A DNA stretch of 64,000 nucleotides from Monocercomonoides exilis (lineage: Eukaryota > Preaxostyla > Oxymonadida > Polymastigidae): positions 496,001 through 560,000 of the forward strand of contig LSRY02000035.1 in the NCBI GenBank assembly GCA_001643675.2, read 5' to 3'. The translations under genes were made by a program, and so were the position numbers. Positions 1 to 11,638 of the stretch are shown here, piece by piece (the first letter of the stretch is position 1; each line of letters opens with the position of its first letter). The notes beneath the pieces were generated by a model that worked only from the letters and a program-made list of their open reading frames with translations, had not been told where the DNA came from and searched no databases.

Positions 1-1755
1 ATCTGCTCCAATCCATGCAGCCCCAGCCTCTTTATCACGCTCTCACATTCTTCATCTCTATCACCTGCACCGCCCCTCACTCCCTCTTTTCCAAATGGAT
101 CCTCAAAATCTCGAATAATCAAATCTCTGCTTCTTCCCCTTTCGCTTTGCAAAGCCCTTTCCCCACCCTCTTTCTCTTCTCTTTCTCCTCTTTTCTCTCT
201 TTGCACCCATCCGTCTTTCCAGCTGTCCCATGTTAACTTATCGAATCCTGTTTCTTCTTGTCCTCTCACACTTGGCATCTCGATCGTTTTTCTATCCAAA
301 TGCATATTCTTCTCAAAAGAATCCTCTTCTTTTCCTCTCGCGCCTGCCACATGTGAAATTCCCTCTCCATCTCTACACATCAACTTACTGCCCTCCTTAC
401 AACTTGGTGCGTACAGTCCCCATCCCAAGCAACTCCATTGCATTGCCCCTCTAAAATAACTCTCTCTCTCAAATGGTTCGCATCGACAATTCCTCTCACC
501 ATTCCTTCCCCCTGAACCTGCACTCCATGGCAGCTCTCTTTCAAATAATTTCACTTCCTCATGCCTCTCATCCACCTCCTTTTCAATTTCCCCCTTCGCC
601 AACTCCAATCTTTCTTTTCTGTTTTCTTCCTTTTCTTCTATCTCTTCTTTCTCTCCTGTTTTATCCTCTCTTTCCCAACTTTTCTTTTTCAATTTCTTCT
701 TCTTTCCCATCCCAATCCATTTCTCCATCTCTCTCTCGTCCATTTCCGTCTTTTCACTCTCCTCGTTCTCTTCTGCGCTCTCTTCACATTCCAAACCCAT
801 CTTTTCTCTCATTTCTCTTTCCGCAAAATCCCACATTTCTGCTTCTTCCTCTCCCATCCACTCCTTCCTAACCCACACCCCAAATACTCTTGCAAACAAC
901 TTTGCCTCCTTGATCTGCTTCCGGTTCACTGCTTTCCTTTCTTTCTCTCTTATTTCCTTCATTCTTCTCTTCCTTGAGCAGGCTTCTTCTTTATATTCAT
1001 CATAATTTCTCAATCTCTTTTCCTTCTCCACCTCATCCATATCTGTTTCATCTTCCATGCTCACTTCATCCTCTCTCTTTTTCAAATTCATGTCTTCTCT
1101 TTCCCATCGCTTCACCATTTCCAACCTCCCCGCCTCTCTCATATCCTCCTCCTTCCTTCCAGATAGATCCATCTCCATTTCTCTGCTTTTCCAATATCTC
1201 ACATCTTCAAATCCTGTTCCTATCCTTTCTTTCAAACAGAGAGTTTTATCTGCTGCATCCTCTCCGATTTGCAGAATTCCTCCTGCACGCTCCGAGCTCT
1301 TCCTCAAATCTCTTTCTTCCAGAGAAATCCTTTCAGAACATAATGTTTCTGACCCCCTGAAACTGTGACCAATTGCATCGCTGCCTGGTTCAAATGCAAG
1401 CTTGCTCCTATGGTCTCCTTGTCCCATCTTAAAGTTTTGAGACGCACAGCTCAAAATTTCGCTGTTTCCATTCATCCAGCTCCACCCAAAGGGGCCCGAT
1501 GATCTGTCTCCACTCCTTGCAGTGCACGACATGCAAATATCCAATACATTTATGGGTAATGTTGCGCTTTCCATTGTTCCCAATTTCCTTTTCAAAAATG
1601 ACTGAAAACACAAATTGAATAAAAAATCAAGCACAACCACGCACCACATCCACAAAATAAAGCAGATACTCTGTTAATGCGTTGAACTTATATTATTAGC
1701 AAACATGTTGCTGCGGCTCCCACGGAGATTGTTCGGTGAAGCTCGCCACATCCAT
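1..1755 (-). CDS. E/K-rich protein of unknown function, 5' part (3' end beyond window)
   Basis: I do not recognise this gene. Exon 1 is 1755-1705, a 17-codon exon starting at ATG. It ends at a GTTTGC donor. A TTTTCAG acceptor opens exon 2 at 1601, which stays open to base 1, so the C-terminus lies outside the window. The join is in frame, and about 550 residues are visible. The N-terminal 75 residues contain several Cys and Trp. The rest is dominated by Glu, Lys and Arg with likely coiled-coil stretches (roughly residues 150-330), and then becomes more mixed. No signal peptide or membrane segment is seen. Plus-strand frames here read as Ser/Phe/Leu/Pro-rich shadows of this E/K-rich frame. The uninterrupted frame and consensus intron suggest a live gene. 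Confidence 0.6.
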
Positions 1756-2051
1756 TTTCTTAAAACTGAAAACTTGAAAAATAATTATGGGTATCAAAAA
1801 ATTCTTGTGGAATAAGTTATTGTTTCAATTGTGAGTACTGTTTTCATTTGTTTCGAATTCGAATTGAATTCTTTCTCGAAATACATGAAAAGAGGATTCC
1901 ACCATTTCTTTTTTCTTTTTTTTTTATTGAAAATAAAGGACTTTTCATATTCTTCAAAAGACAGATTTTATTTTGCAAGGCGAAAAATAAAGAAAAAAAG
2001 ATTTTTGTTTTAAAAAGTCAATTAGTTTCATTTATTCAAACATTTACATTT

Positions 2052-3509
2052 TCACTCCAAAACCGTTGAAAAATAAACAAAGTTATTATAACCAAAAAAA
2101 GAAAGAATTTCACCTAAGCTGATAATGATATCTTCAAACCCATCTTCTTCCATCTTTTCATATATCTTCAATTTCGTTGTTTCTCTTTCTTCATTGCTTC
2201 TTTCATTGTTCACCTTTTTTTTCAATTTTCCGAAAAGTTCAGGGAAAAAATCCAAACTTTGATACGCCACACCCTTGTTCAATGTTGGCCGCAGAAATTC
2301 CTCCAAAAACAGGTCAATGACTCCTTTCTTCAGCAAGCAATCAATATCAACATTTTTCGTTCGTGTGATATCCAAAAGCAGAGAAGAACATTCCTCGAAT
2401 ATTTCGCTTTCGTTCTCTCTTGCCGCTCTGCTGAGACAGACATTGCAACATATCAGCTCAGAGAATTCATCCTTCCACGTGCGGGAATTCCATGTCAATC
2501 GTTTGATCATTTGAATCCATTTCAATATTATCTGCACTTCTTTCGTCTTCTCCAATTCCTTTTCAGTCTTCCCCCAATCAACACACTTTGCCAGCTCTTC
2601 CATTTCTCTTGATGCTTCTCTAAAAAAATGAAGCTCATTCACAATTATTTCTTCCAACTCTCTTTCTTTGTGCTGCCTGTTTGTATAAAACTGCCAAATT
2701 GACTGATATGCAAGTCTTGTCAAGTTGTGGTGTTCTTGATGATATTTGATGATTTCTATCGCACAGTTTTGATACAGTTTTTTATTTATTTCCTATTTTT
2801 TAAAAATAGAGATATCATCAATAAACTCGATTGACATTTTAATAAAAAATAACATGGATACCTGATGTTTGTCAATGTTGCTCAAAGCAATTAAAGCTGT
2901 TTCTTTCTCCTTTTGTGCATCTTCGCTTTCTTCTTTGTTTAATGCAATTTTCAGGTGACGAGGAATACAAATATTTTGTAACTTTTCTGAAATATAACAA
3001 TCTTTATGCAACAAATAGCATTCGCACAAATCAACAAGAAATTTTTCATTCACTTCTTCTTTTTTCTTCTCTTCGTCAACAATCATCTTTCGAATTCTTT
3101 TATTCAGTTGCGATTCATCAAAAGAATAAAACTTGAAATTATTTAATTCTTTAAAATATCCCGCCTGTCTCAAAAACAAAAAAGTGTTTTCGAATGACAA
3201 TTTGTCTTCTTCAATCATTTTGTTAATCTTGTTGAATGTCTCTTTCGAAAAAACACAATCCAATTCTTTTTTATACATTTTCGCAATCAATTTATTCATT
3301 TCTTCAATTTTGACTTTCTGCTCATCTTCATTGTAATTTCCCAGCTCAAAAAGCAATTCTTCAAAAAATTTCAATTTAATAAAAAAAGAACTTGCCATTT
3401 CTAAAAAAATAGATAAAATGAGCAAACTTGAAAACTTGTCAAAAAGAGGCATTTCTTGAATCTCTTTTTTACGCCCAACGCTTCCACATGCATCCATTCT
3501 GAAAATCAT
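2052..3509 (-). CDS. Two-exon helical protein, unknown function (possible armadillo-like fold)
   Basis: Exon 1 is 3509-2862 and exon 2 is 2792-2052, ending in TGA. The 69 bp intron (2793-2861) has a GTATCC donor and an AAATAG acceptor. Reading through it would stop the first frame, and removing it joins the two frames at phase 0 into 462 residues. The product is rich in Leu, Glu, Lys and Phe, with regularly spaced helical segments like an armadillo/HEAT-type solenoid. I see no catalytic motif, and the fold is an inference from composition only. Translation could start at Met1 or Met5. There is no signal peptide. The next gene on the same strand begins about 300 bp downstream. Confidence 0.6.
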
Positions 3510-4470
3510 AATAACGCAATTTATATGAGTGAATCATCAAAATTCACAGAATAATCCACAAATGCAAACATCATTCGTTATTTTTCAAAAGGTTAAGAAT
3601 ACTGTATCTACGCAAAGTGCTTTTGCTTTATAAAATGGAATGTAATAGGGAGCACAATCAAATAATTTTGATTGTCTGTTTAAGGCCAGAAATGCAACTC
3701 TTTTGATTCAATTTGATCAAACCAATAGAAAAAATTGATAAGAATTTTTGAAAAATGTTTCATATCATTTTTTTTTTAATTGATATTTCTTTGCATAAAA
3801 AATGGTTTCAATTTCAAACGCAAAATTTGATTTTGAATCATTAAAAAAATAAAGCAGTCTTGCTTTCTCTTTTTTAAAGCTATCTTTCTTTAATGTGAAA
3901 TGATTACGCAAAAAAAAGACAATTAGCAATTCTTGAATCTCGACACATATTATTTTTATCATATCCGCTAGAATTTGAACAAACTCAATGAGCAGAACAA
4001 AATAATAGATAATTATCGAAGGGAATTGCAGATAAACAAAAAAGACAAAGAAAAAAAAATGTTAGATAGACAACGTGAATTCAGTGAGAGAAAAGAAAAA
4101 ACATTGAGAGTTTTCAGGACTAGTGCTTTATTGTGGTTGTGCTCCATCATCTTCTTCTATTTAAATTTCAGTTCACATTGAAATGCATCAAGTGAATGCA
4201 TTTGTTATTGGATCAACGCTCTGAGAAAATATTATCGATAGAAAAGATGAATATCAACTCAGTTGATTCCGCTGTTTCTTTTTTATTTTAAAAATCATGT
4301 TAAAAAAACATTTTAACAACCTCGGTGATCCAAATTCAGAGGAAAGAAAGAGATAAAAAAAGAGATGAGAAAGCGTGAAGCTGAAAAAAACAAAAAAGAA
4401 AATTTGTCTTTGAATTCTATCATTCTCATTGAAAGAGAAAAACACATCAACAAGTTTGGAGAAGTGATAG
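3510..4470. other. AT-rich stretch without a supportable gene
   Basis: Only short open frames occur here. A plus-strand frame at 3975-4181 (Lys/Glu-rich, hydrophobic end) and a plus-strand stretch at about 4360-4470 rich in Lys/Glu codons look like faded coding sequence but have no start, splice site or recognisable motif. The second runs directly into the inverted-repeat element at 4471. I see no RNA gene. Confidence 0.4.
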
Positions 4471-4836
4471 GTGAGTATTCTCATCGTCACCAAAAATTAT
4501 TTTCATTATCTTCATTTCATTTAAGCTCATAAATCTGTTTCATAGCATAAGTTCAATAAACAAATAAAAATCAAGCTGGACGTCAAATATTTTTTTTAAA
4601 AAAACTTTCTCAGAAAAGCGATTTAATAATTTTTAACTATTATATTTCGATCAATGTTTTGCTCGTATTTTCTTGACTGATTGCTGTTGCGAGTTTTTAT
4701 CACGGAATTCACAAAAACAATTGTATTTTCCGTATTTGTTACTTATTCGTCATATTTTGAACCATTTATTTAAGTGTCTTTTTGCATTTCACCATTTTTG
4801 TTAAAACATGCAAAATCAAGTGAATATGTTTATTTT
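4471..4836 (+). repeat. Left arm of the 366 bp inverted repeat
   Basis: This arm is the reverse complement of about 5055-5420. It starts GTGAGTATT and ends with the segment equivalent to GAATATGTTTA near the centre. Confidence 0.85.
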
Positions 4837-5054
4837 CTCGATTTTTATGAAGTTGATGATATTTAATAAGTTATTTCAACAACATGTTCTTGATATTGTA
4901 TTATTGCCAATATGTCAATACTATGATAAATGTTTTTCTAAAAAAAAGAATGATCCTTTAATTTCTTTCAAATTTTGAATTAAAGTTCGTTTTCTAAACA
5001 TGTATCATAAACAAAAAAGATAATTTTTCCATCATTTTTTTGACATATTTTGAC

Positions 5055-5420
5055 AAGATAAACATATTCACTTGATTTTGCATGTTTTAACAAAAATGGT
5101 GAAATGCAAAAAGACACTTAAATAAATGGTTCAAAATATGACGAATAAGTAACAAATACGGAAAATACAATTGTTTTTGTGAATTCCGTGATAAAAACTC
5201 GCAACAGCAATCAGTCAAGAAAATACGAGCAAAACATTGATCGAAATATAATAGTTAAAAATTATTAAATCGCTTTTCTGAGAAAGTTTTTTTAAAAAAA
5301 ATATTTGACGTCCAGCTTGATTTTTATTTGTTTATTGAACTTATGCTATGAAACAGATTTATGAGCTTAAATGAAATGAAGATAATGAAAATAATTTTTG
5401 GGGACGATGAAAATACTCAC
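5055..5420 (-). repeat. Right arm of the 366 bp inverted repeat
   Basis: This arm is the reverse complement of 4471-4836 and ends in AATACTCAC at 5420. Confidence 0.85.
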
Positions 5421-5493
5421 ATTTGTTAATTCGACAATTCGGAATGAGAGCGATTGATCAAGAAAATAAAGTCTTATCGCTCTTCATCATCTT

Positions 5494-5793
5494 CTCATTT
5501 TCGTTTCAACTTTCAATCAGATATGAATGCTCTTTCCTCCTAATTCTTTTCTTCTTCTTCATTGTTATCATTCTTTGCCTTTCTCTTCATTCCTTTTGTT
5601 TCTTCTTTTTTTTCACGAGAACACTTGTTTCATCCATTTCATCTCAAAATGCAATTCTTCAATATCTCAATCAAATTCCATCTCTTTCTCTTCCTTTTTC
5701 TTCCTTTTTCTGTTTTTATCTGCATTTTCCTGTTGACTGAGGACGAGAAGATGTCTCTCTCGCATTCTTTTTTTGCAAATCAACAAAAAGTTT
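5494..5793 (+). repeat. Dispersed repeat, 5' block (copy 1)
   Basis: This block is nearly identical to 14841-15140. It is pyrimidine-rich on the plus strand and carries a Phe/Ser-rich open frame that is probably not coding. Homology to the second copy fades near 5793. It begins only about 70 bp after the inverted-repeat element. Confidence 0.85.
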
Positions 5794-6280
5794 TTTTTCA
5801 ATAACATTTCCTCAACAGCTGCCATGCTATCACATTCCAAAGGTACTAAGCCGGAACTCTTGTACCAAACCCTTCCCCTATCTATGAAGTTTTCTCTTGT
5901 TCTTCATTATTTTTGACGATTGAAATATTAACATTTCTGAAACAATTGAAATTACCAAAAATTATTCAAGAATAACAATTGTTCTTTCTCATCATGTTTC
6001 CTTTCAGATGAATGTTGCGATATCTTCTTTTTTTCAAATGTGTGATTATTTTTGAAATCATTTCTTTTTTCTGTGTGTTGATTTTTCAAAGGTTGTTTGT
6101 CATTGAATTTTGAATTTGTATTTTAAATGATTAATTTCATTTTAACCACTTCAAAAACAAATGTTTAAGATAATATAAAGATGTAAATATTTTTTATAAG
6201 CCTTTTCATTTTTTGCTATTCTTTAGTTAATATTCAAGTGAAATTTTCTAATCGAAATTTTAAATTGAAATAATATATTA
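5794..6280. other. Gene-free AT-rich stretch
   Basis: I see no open frame with coding character, no RNA gene and no repeat copy between the dispersed-repeat block and the left end of the mariner-like element. Confidence 0.4.
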
Positions 6281-6395
6281 CAGTCTGTCCCTAAAAAATG
6301 TTGATCTGTCCTTTTTTAATGTTGAGCATCCCGCAATAAATAAAAATTAAATTTCCCACATTCGCCTATCGTCATAATTAACATTTTATTAGCAA
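6281..6395 (+). repeat. Left terminal inverted repeat of the mariner-like element
   Basis: This arm matches 8330-8432 in reverse complement, including the GATCTGTCC, GCATCCCGCAA and CCCACATTCGCC segments, with small gaps. Confidence 0.8.
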
Positions 6396-6999
6396 GGGGT
6401 TTAACACTGTTTCAAGAATAAAAATAAGATTTATTGAGTTTTTATGTATTTTTCTTTAAATATATCAAGGGATGTTTGATTGCAATAAAATATTTATTCA
6501 GCTTTATCACTTTTGTTGTTTTTTAAGTTTTATTGTGTATGAATTACCAACTCACTTTTTTTGAGTTATATTTTGATTCATAGGAAAGATAATTTCTATA
6601 GAACAATCTGAAAATGCAGATATTCTTTTTTTTCATATTTTTCTCAAATAATGAATCAAGCGGATAAAAATTTCGTGAAAAAAGGAAAGCTGTGCAATTA
6701 TTTTTAAAACTGAATGATAAATTGAATCTTTGTATTTTGAAACAATTTTCAAAACAATTCATTATTCTCATTTAAATAAACAGTTCATCATTTTTATTCT
6801 TTTTGATTGACAGCCTTTAATGACATTATGATATGTGAATGTTTGAGAATTTTTCACTTAATTTTGTAAAAAAAAAAAAAAAATAACTAAATAGAACAAA
6901 CAAGCCAATTTTCTTTGTTATTGATAAAGATCGTTGATTGAAATAAAGGAAATATCAACAAAATGAAATGATATCAAAAAATAATTAATATCAATACAA

Positions 7000-8319
7000 T
7001 TAATATCTATCTTTCGTGTAGAAATGAAGAACAAATATATAAGCTTTAACTTTTATGTCAAAGATCTTTCTTTTCAAAAACCAGCAGCCATATTTCATTC
7101 TCAACATTAGCAATGGTTTTTCGCACTTCTCTTGCCGTAATATCTTTGAAGGTTTCAACAAGCACAGTAATAAAATGATTTTCTCCTTTCCATATGAAAG
7201 AACTTTCTTCAGCTCTTTTTTTCCAATGACCAAAACGTTTTTTATTGGATTTCGTATAGGTGAATATGCGGCATTGAATAGTACATGATGACTGGCGTCC
7301 ATTATTATTGCATCTGTGCTAAGATGATGAATTGAAGCGTTATCCATCACAATAATCGATGATCCATGAACTTTTATTGATTGCAAAAATCTATTAATGA
7401 ATGCTTCAAATATTTCATGACTTATTGATCCTCTGATAACTTCGGAATATCCCATTCCTGATTGAGATATGGATGTGATGGCAGTGAGTGACTGATGAAC
7501 TGGTGGAGGAGGAATTAGAAACTTCTCTCCAACTTGGGATCATCCATATTTTATGACGCATTCTTCATTCCAAGATGTTTCGTAGATATAAAATATCATT
7601 GTACCATCCATTTGATATTCGTTGAGTTTTTCTATGAATTTTTTACGGAGAATTTTATTTCTTTCCGAATTAGCTGCGGATTCTCTCTTTGTTATTTTTT
7701 TGAAGGCAAAAATAGGATATTTTTGAATCTCTTAATTTTTTTCTGTTTGCATACGGTTTATTGTTGATTTCCCAATCGTGCTTCCATGATTTGACAATTC
7801 AGATGCAATTCACCTCACTGTGTTCAAAGGATTCTGCTTCATATTTTCCCTAACAATTGATTGATATTGTTCGTTCTCGTCCTTTTTCTTTCTTCCTTTT
7901 TGATGCAATGGAAGTGTGATGTCAATTCACGCTTTCAATTTCAACAAGAACCTAGCTGAAGTAATTGTTGTTAATGCGCATTCATTCGCGTATCATGTTT
8001 CGCTCTTTTCCTGACCATGGGTTTGAATAAGAATAAATAATTTTTTTCTTTTCACATCAGTTGCATTTGTCTAAGGATTTTTCGTTTTTCGATTCTCATG
8101 AATTTCAGCATTTCTCAGATTTTCGATTTTCTTTCTTCTATCTTCCTCAGCTCTCATTGCTGCTCTCATCTTAATTGTTTGATGAATGCGTTCTTCAAAA
8201 GGATGAACAGCAGGTAAAGAAACTTCACTAACTCTAAACTCTGAAATGTTTGGAACTGATTCTATTATTTTCTTTCTCTTTTCGACCGTTCAAGCATCCA
8301 ATAATACAATATTTTCCAT
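7000..8319 (-). pseudogene. Tc1/mariner-type (DDE) transposase, disabled by in-frame stops
   Basis: From ATG at 8319 to the stop at 7000 there is a single reading frame of 440 codons without any frameshift, but it holds seven internal stops (TGA five times, TAG once, TAA once). The last intact piece is 7455-7000. The middle has a helix-turn-helix-like region (residues about 160-200). The C-terminal half shows the second catalytic Asp in VMDNASIHH and the AYSPIRNPI segment. The family expects Asp in the first motif, where this copy has Tyr (IYETSW), and Glu after NPI, where it has Lys, so the active site is also damaged. The stop at 7542-7540 falls in KYG-stop-SQVGEKF, where the family often has Trp. 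Confidence 0.85.
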
Positions 8320-8329
8320 GTTATGAAAA

Positions 8330-8432
8330 TGTTAATTATGACGAAAGGCGAATGTGGGAAATTTAATTATAATTTGTTGCGGGATGCTTAACATTTAAAA
8401 AGGACAGATCAACATTTTTTTGGGACAGACTG
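8330..8432 (-). repeat. Right terminal inverted repeat of the mariner-like element
   Basis: This is the reverse complement of 6281-6395 with a few differences. It ends in GGGACAGACTG. Confidence 0.8.
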
Positions 8433-8769
8433 TGTCAAAAATAATCACTCATAAGTTGGATATTTTTCCAAAAATTTGAAGAGAAAATAATTTTTATGAT
8501 CCAAATCAGTATATATTCACTTAACATCAAATTGTGCATCTAGAAAGCATTGCATGTGACAGAAAAAAACAGAATTAACAACGTCTCTATTACACAAGGT
8601 TCGTTCAACAAGAGAATATCGTGAATTCAAATCCCGCTCAAAAAAACAATTTTCAATTCGACATAGTTACATAATAAAATATTAAACAACAATGAAGACA
8701 TAAGTTGTTTTAAAAGATACCGTTAAAAGAAAGATCAACGCATAAAAAGCAGGTTGAGAGGCTGGAAGG
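8433..8769. other. Gene-free spacer between two transposon relics
   Basis: There is no supported gene. A stretch at about 8600-8640 ends in TTCAAATCCCGCTC, which resembles a tRNA T-arm, but no cloverleaf can be built around it. Confidence 0.4.
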
Positions 8770-9615
8770 AATGGACATCCTAAGGAAATTTCGAATGAAC
8801 AATTGGAAGAAACCGAAAATTATTTTGATTCTTTTGTCAAAACAAACAATTATTCGAATTTGTGATTTGTAAAACATGGAAGGCGGAATAAATTTTCATG
8901 TTTTTTTGACTTTTTTAAAAAAACTTTTCAGTTCGTGAGTCTGATAGAAAATGAGTCAAAATGAAAGAAAAAGTTGAAAATAATCTATAAGAAATATGCA
9001 TTCAAATTAATCCAACTCAACGAAATATTGAAAACAGCAGTGACAAGACCAGCAGACGTTGCGAAAATACAAACTCACTCTCCAGAAAATACAAGAAGAC
9101 GGTTTTCGGAATTGTTGGGCACTGTAACGGAATTCAATATCACATCTGCTGATATTTTCAATTTTGATGAATCGTTAATCTCATGTGGTGAATCATTGAA
9201 CAAACTTGTTGTTTTCCTGAAAGGTCAAACTCCTCCTAAAGTTCCCGTTGTTCCGAAAGAACCGAATGCAACTACATGCCTTTGTGTCTGAGCTGACGAA
9301 TCCTCGTTGCCTTGATTTCTTTTTTGGTCGAAGAAAACACTCCTGAAAGAATTTCGTTTTCTTTCATCATTTGACACATGCCATATAAATTCCTCCAACG
9401 GGTATATTGCTTTGAAAATCTTCAAATACATCATGATTAATTACTGGATTCAATTAATCGCAGAAATAGTTAAACAGACAAGTTCTCATCGCGCCCTTCT
9501 ATAAATGGATAATCATTCAACTCACAATGACGACACTGTAATTGATGCAGCAAAAAAAACAACATCATCAGAAAATATTTTCACCAAATACGACACACTT
9601 GCTTTAACGGTGTGA
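8770..9615 (+). pseudogene. pogo/Tigger-like (DDE_1) transposase relic
   Basis: One reading frame can be followed from 8770 to about 9612 without a frameshift, interrupted by in-frame stops (mostly TGA, one TAA just before MDNHSTHN). The start resembles the CENP-B-type helix-turn-helix entry (NGHPKEIS). The ORF at 8974-9291 carries the first catalytic segment ITSADIFNFDES, followed by the conserved Cys-containing strand near TTCLCV. Further on are a Trp-Ile helix and MDNHSTHN with the second catalytic Asp. The third acidic residue is not recognisable. The family assignment rests on motif order. The terminal repeats of the element were not found. Confidence 0.7.
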
Positions 9616-10442
9616 CTCATGTGTTTTTTCTCGACTGAAATCCACTTTGAGTAACATATTTTAATTCCTTCTCCATTTCCTCTCCCTTCTAATCGAGCCT
9701 AACTTTCAGAAGTTCTTCTTGAAGTTTTGGCTGCAGCTTGTGTTCCATCAACAGAAAAGGCAGCATTCATTTAGACGGGAGATTAGCCTGTTGCTACACC
9801 TCCTGCTCTCTCTTGAGCTGCTGGAGCGCAGATTGAAACATTAACATTTGTTGGAGTGCTTCATTCTTCATCTCAGGATTGGCGTGAATAACTTTTCTGA
9901 AAATATTCTCAGACAAAAAGGAAAAGTATTTCATATTCTTCAAAAACTGAAGACATTCATTCTGCAAAAATTTCTAACTTGGCAAAATTAACTTCATTAA
10001 ACATATCGAGTTCTTCTTCTTCTCCTTTTGATCACAAATTACATCCAGCAGCAATTTTTAAAGATTAGGTTAGCAGTGATTTGAAAAACAACTTGAAGAT
10101 ACTGAAAAGCGTCTAACTTTTCTTCTATCTTAATATGAAAAAATTGAAAGAAAAAAAGATTATTCAACACCTTCAACAATAAAAGCCAAAAATTCTCGAA
10201 AAGAATTCATCAGTGTTTTGTCAAGTTCTTCTTCAGATGAAAATAAAAGAGATCGAAAACATAAAAAGAAGAAAAAATTAAAAATTTGTGAAATCGTTAA
10301 CGATAACGCGAATAGAGGACGCGACTCAGAGGAAAGAAGAAATATTGAAAAAGAAAAACCAATTCAAATAGTTGTTTCGCTGGCTTTAAAAAAAAAGAAT
10401 TTGAATGCCGCAAAAAAGAATAATTTTTCATTGTCATCGTAG
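9616..10442 (+). pseudogene. Probable decayed C-terminal region of the pogo-like transposase
   Basis: Plus-strand frames at about 9710-9850 recall the pogo C-terminal segment (a Lys-Ala-Ala-Phe stretch followed by Gly and Pro-Ala-Leu). The frame at 10218-10442 is Ser/Asp then Lys-rich, like a charged tail. Stops and frame changes break the region. Assignment to the same element is inference from position. Confidence 0.35.
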
Positions 10443-10779
10443 TTTCTTTCTTTCTATCTTTTTTTGAATAATGGAAAAGTTTGTGAACGCAAATCGTGAA
10501 TATTTTATTGGAAAGTTAGTGATTAAGTTATTGCTTTTCTCTGTTCTTGCAACTGTGGGAAAAACACCGTTCAAAGTTGAATTTATGATAAATATTAAAC
10601 AATTAATTTGCTGTTGGATAGCATTCTTAATCTGTCAGTTCATTTCATTTATTCATTCATTTCTTTTTTTGAAGCGAAAATTAAGAAATCAATAGAAAAT
10701 ATTGCAAAAATATGTGTATTCAACAGTTCTGCAAGTGGGCGAATTTGGCACCACGACGCGGGTTAAGCACAGATGGTCA
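10443..10779. other. Short unassigned stretch
   Basis: A 74-codon plus-strand frame (10471-10695) encodes a hydrophobic peptide with a possible membrane helix. It has no homologue I recognise and lies among repeats, so I do not call it a gene. Confidence 0.3.
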
Positions 10780-11351
10780 ATAAATATTTCCTCGTTCATC
10801 AACAATTTCTTATCCTTATTTTGTTTCCTTGACTGATTTCTTAATCTCTGCTCAAAATTGTTCTTTTCCTCTCCATTTTTCTTCATTCTCACTTGCTTTG
10901 CAAATTGCTCATGGGCTCATTCTTCAAAATTCATTCTTCCAAATCCCCATTTTTCTCCAGCCCAATACAAATGCAATGCATTCCTTCAAATATAAAACCT
11001 TTCATTTTGGATTGCTGAGAATGAATTGAAAAGATGAAGGAAACAAATTCACAACATTGATGCAAATGGTTGATACGTTCAATGGAAAAGTCTTCCTTTG
11101 CTTTTTCCCCCTCCATTCTTCATTATTTCTATTTCAATAAACATTCAAAATGCTGAGGAAGATGATATTTTGGATGAAAAAAAATGTTTTTGCTTTCTTT
11201 GATCATGTTGATGATGTTGATGATGATAAAAGAACAAGAAGAACGAAGAAATATCAGATGTGAAATGCTTCTTGTCTATTGACGGTTTTGTGAGAAGAAT
11301 TTGAAATGAGAAATATTTCAAGAATATGAAGAAGAAGATGAACAGGCATTC
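10780..11351 (+). repeat. Dispersed repeat, 3' block (copy 2)
   Basis: This is nearly identical to 15208-15781. The match begins at AATAAATATTTCCTC and ends at GAACAGGCATTC, after which the two copies diverge. It contains no convincing gene. Confidence 0.88.
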
Positions 11352-11638
11352 GGTTATTGACAAAAAAACTTGCAGAAAGCCTGTTGATAAAAGTCTGAAG
11401 AAGAGAATTTCGCTATGCTTCTCTTTTGTTGTTTGATGAAATACCTCTTTTCAATTTCAGTTGTTAATACAAAGTATCAATTTATCAGACAACTTCATCT
11501 TTATCTTTCACATAGATTTTAAAATGTATTCTGACAATTTCTCTTGCAAGAAACAGAAATATAAATTTATTTTTGAGAAAAAAGAGTGAGAAAAAATAAT
11601 AGTAAGGTTATGATCTTTTTAAAAAGAAAAAGAATCAA
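11352..11638. other. Upstream region of the SPRY-like gene
   Basis: This is AT-rich sequence between the repeat copy and the ATG at 11639. I see no recognisable promoter element. Confidence 0.3.

Larger units (their letters stand above)
4471..5420. mobile_element. Foldback/MITE-like element: two ~366 bp near-identical inverted arms
   Basis: The left arm (4471 to about 4836) is repeated as its reverse complement in the right arm (about 5055 to 5420) with only a few mismatches. About 218 bp of unique AT-rich sequence lie between them. The outer ends read GTGAGTATT on the left and AATACTCAC on the right. No open frame of useful length lies inside, so the element could only move with proteins supplied in trans. 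I see no clear target-site duplication in the flanks. The very high arm identity suggests recent formation or correction between arms. The transcript would fold into a hairpin several hundred base pairs long. Confidence 0.85.
6281..8432. mobile_element. Tc1/mariner-like DNA transposon, degenerate, 2.15 kb
   Basis: The ends are inverted copies: CAGTCTGTCCC at 6281 and GGGACAGACTG ending at 8432. The similarity extends roughly 110 bp inward on each side with indels. TA precedes the left end and TG follows the right end, as expected for a TA target duplication with one mutated base. The minus strand carries a disabled transposase frame (7000-8319) with DDE-type motifs. AT-rich sequence fills 6400-7000. 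The element is autonomous in length for this superfamily but its transposase is broken. Confidence 0.85.

Noticed and set aside
5421..5490. Possible beta-helix gene fragment (GACAATTCGGAATG shared with 63950)
   Set aside because: The identity is limited to about 15 bases and no conserved junction follows.
8600..8640. tRNA suggested by TTCAAATCCCGCTC
   Set aside because: The T-stem does not pair and no acceptor, D or anticodon arms can be built.
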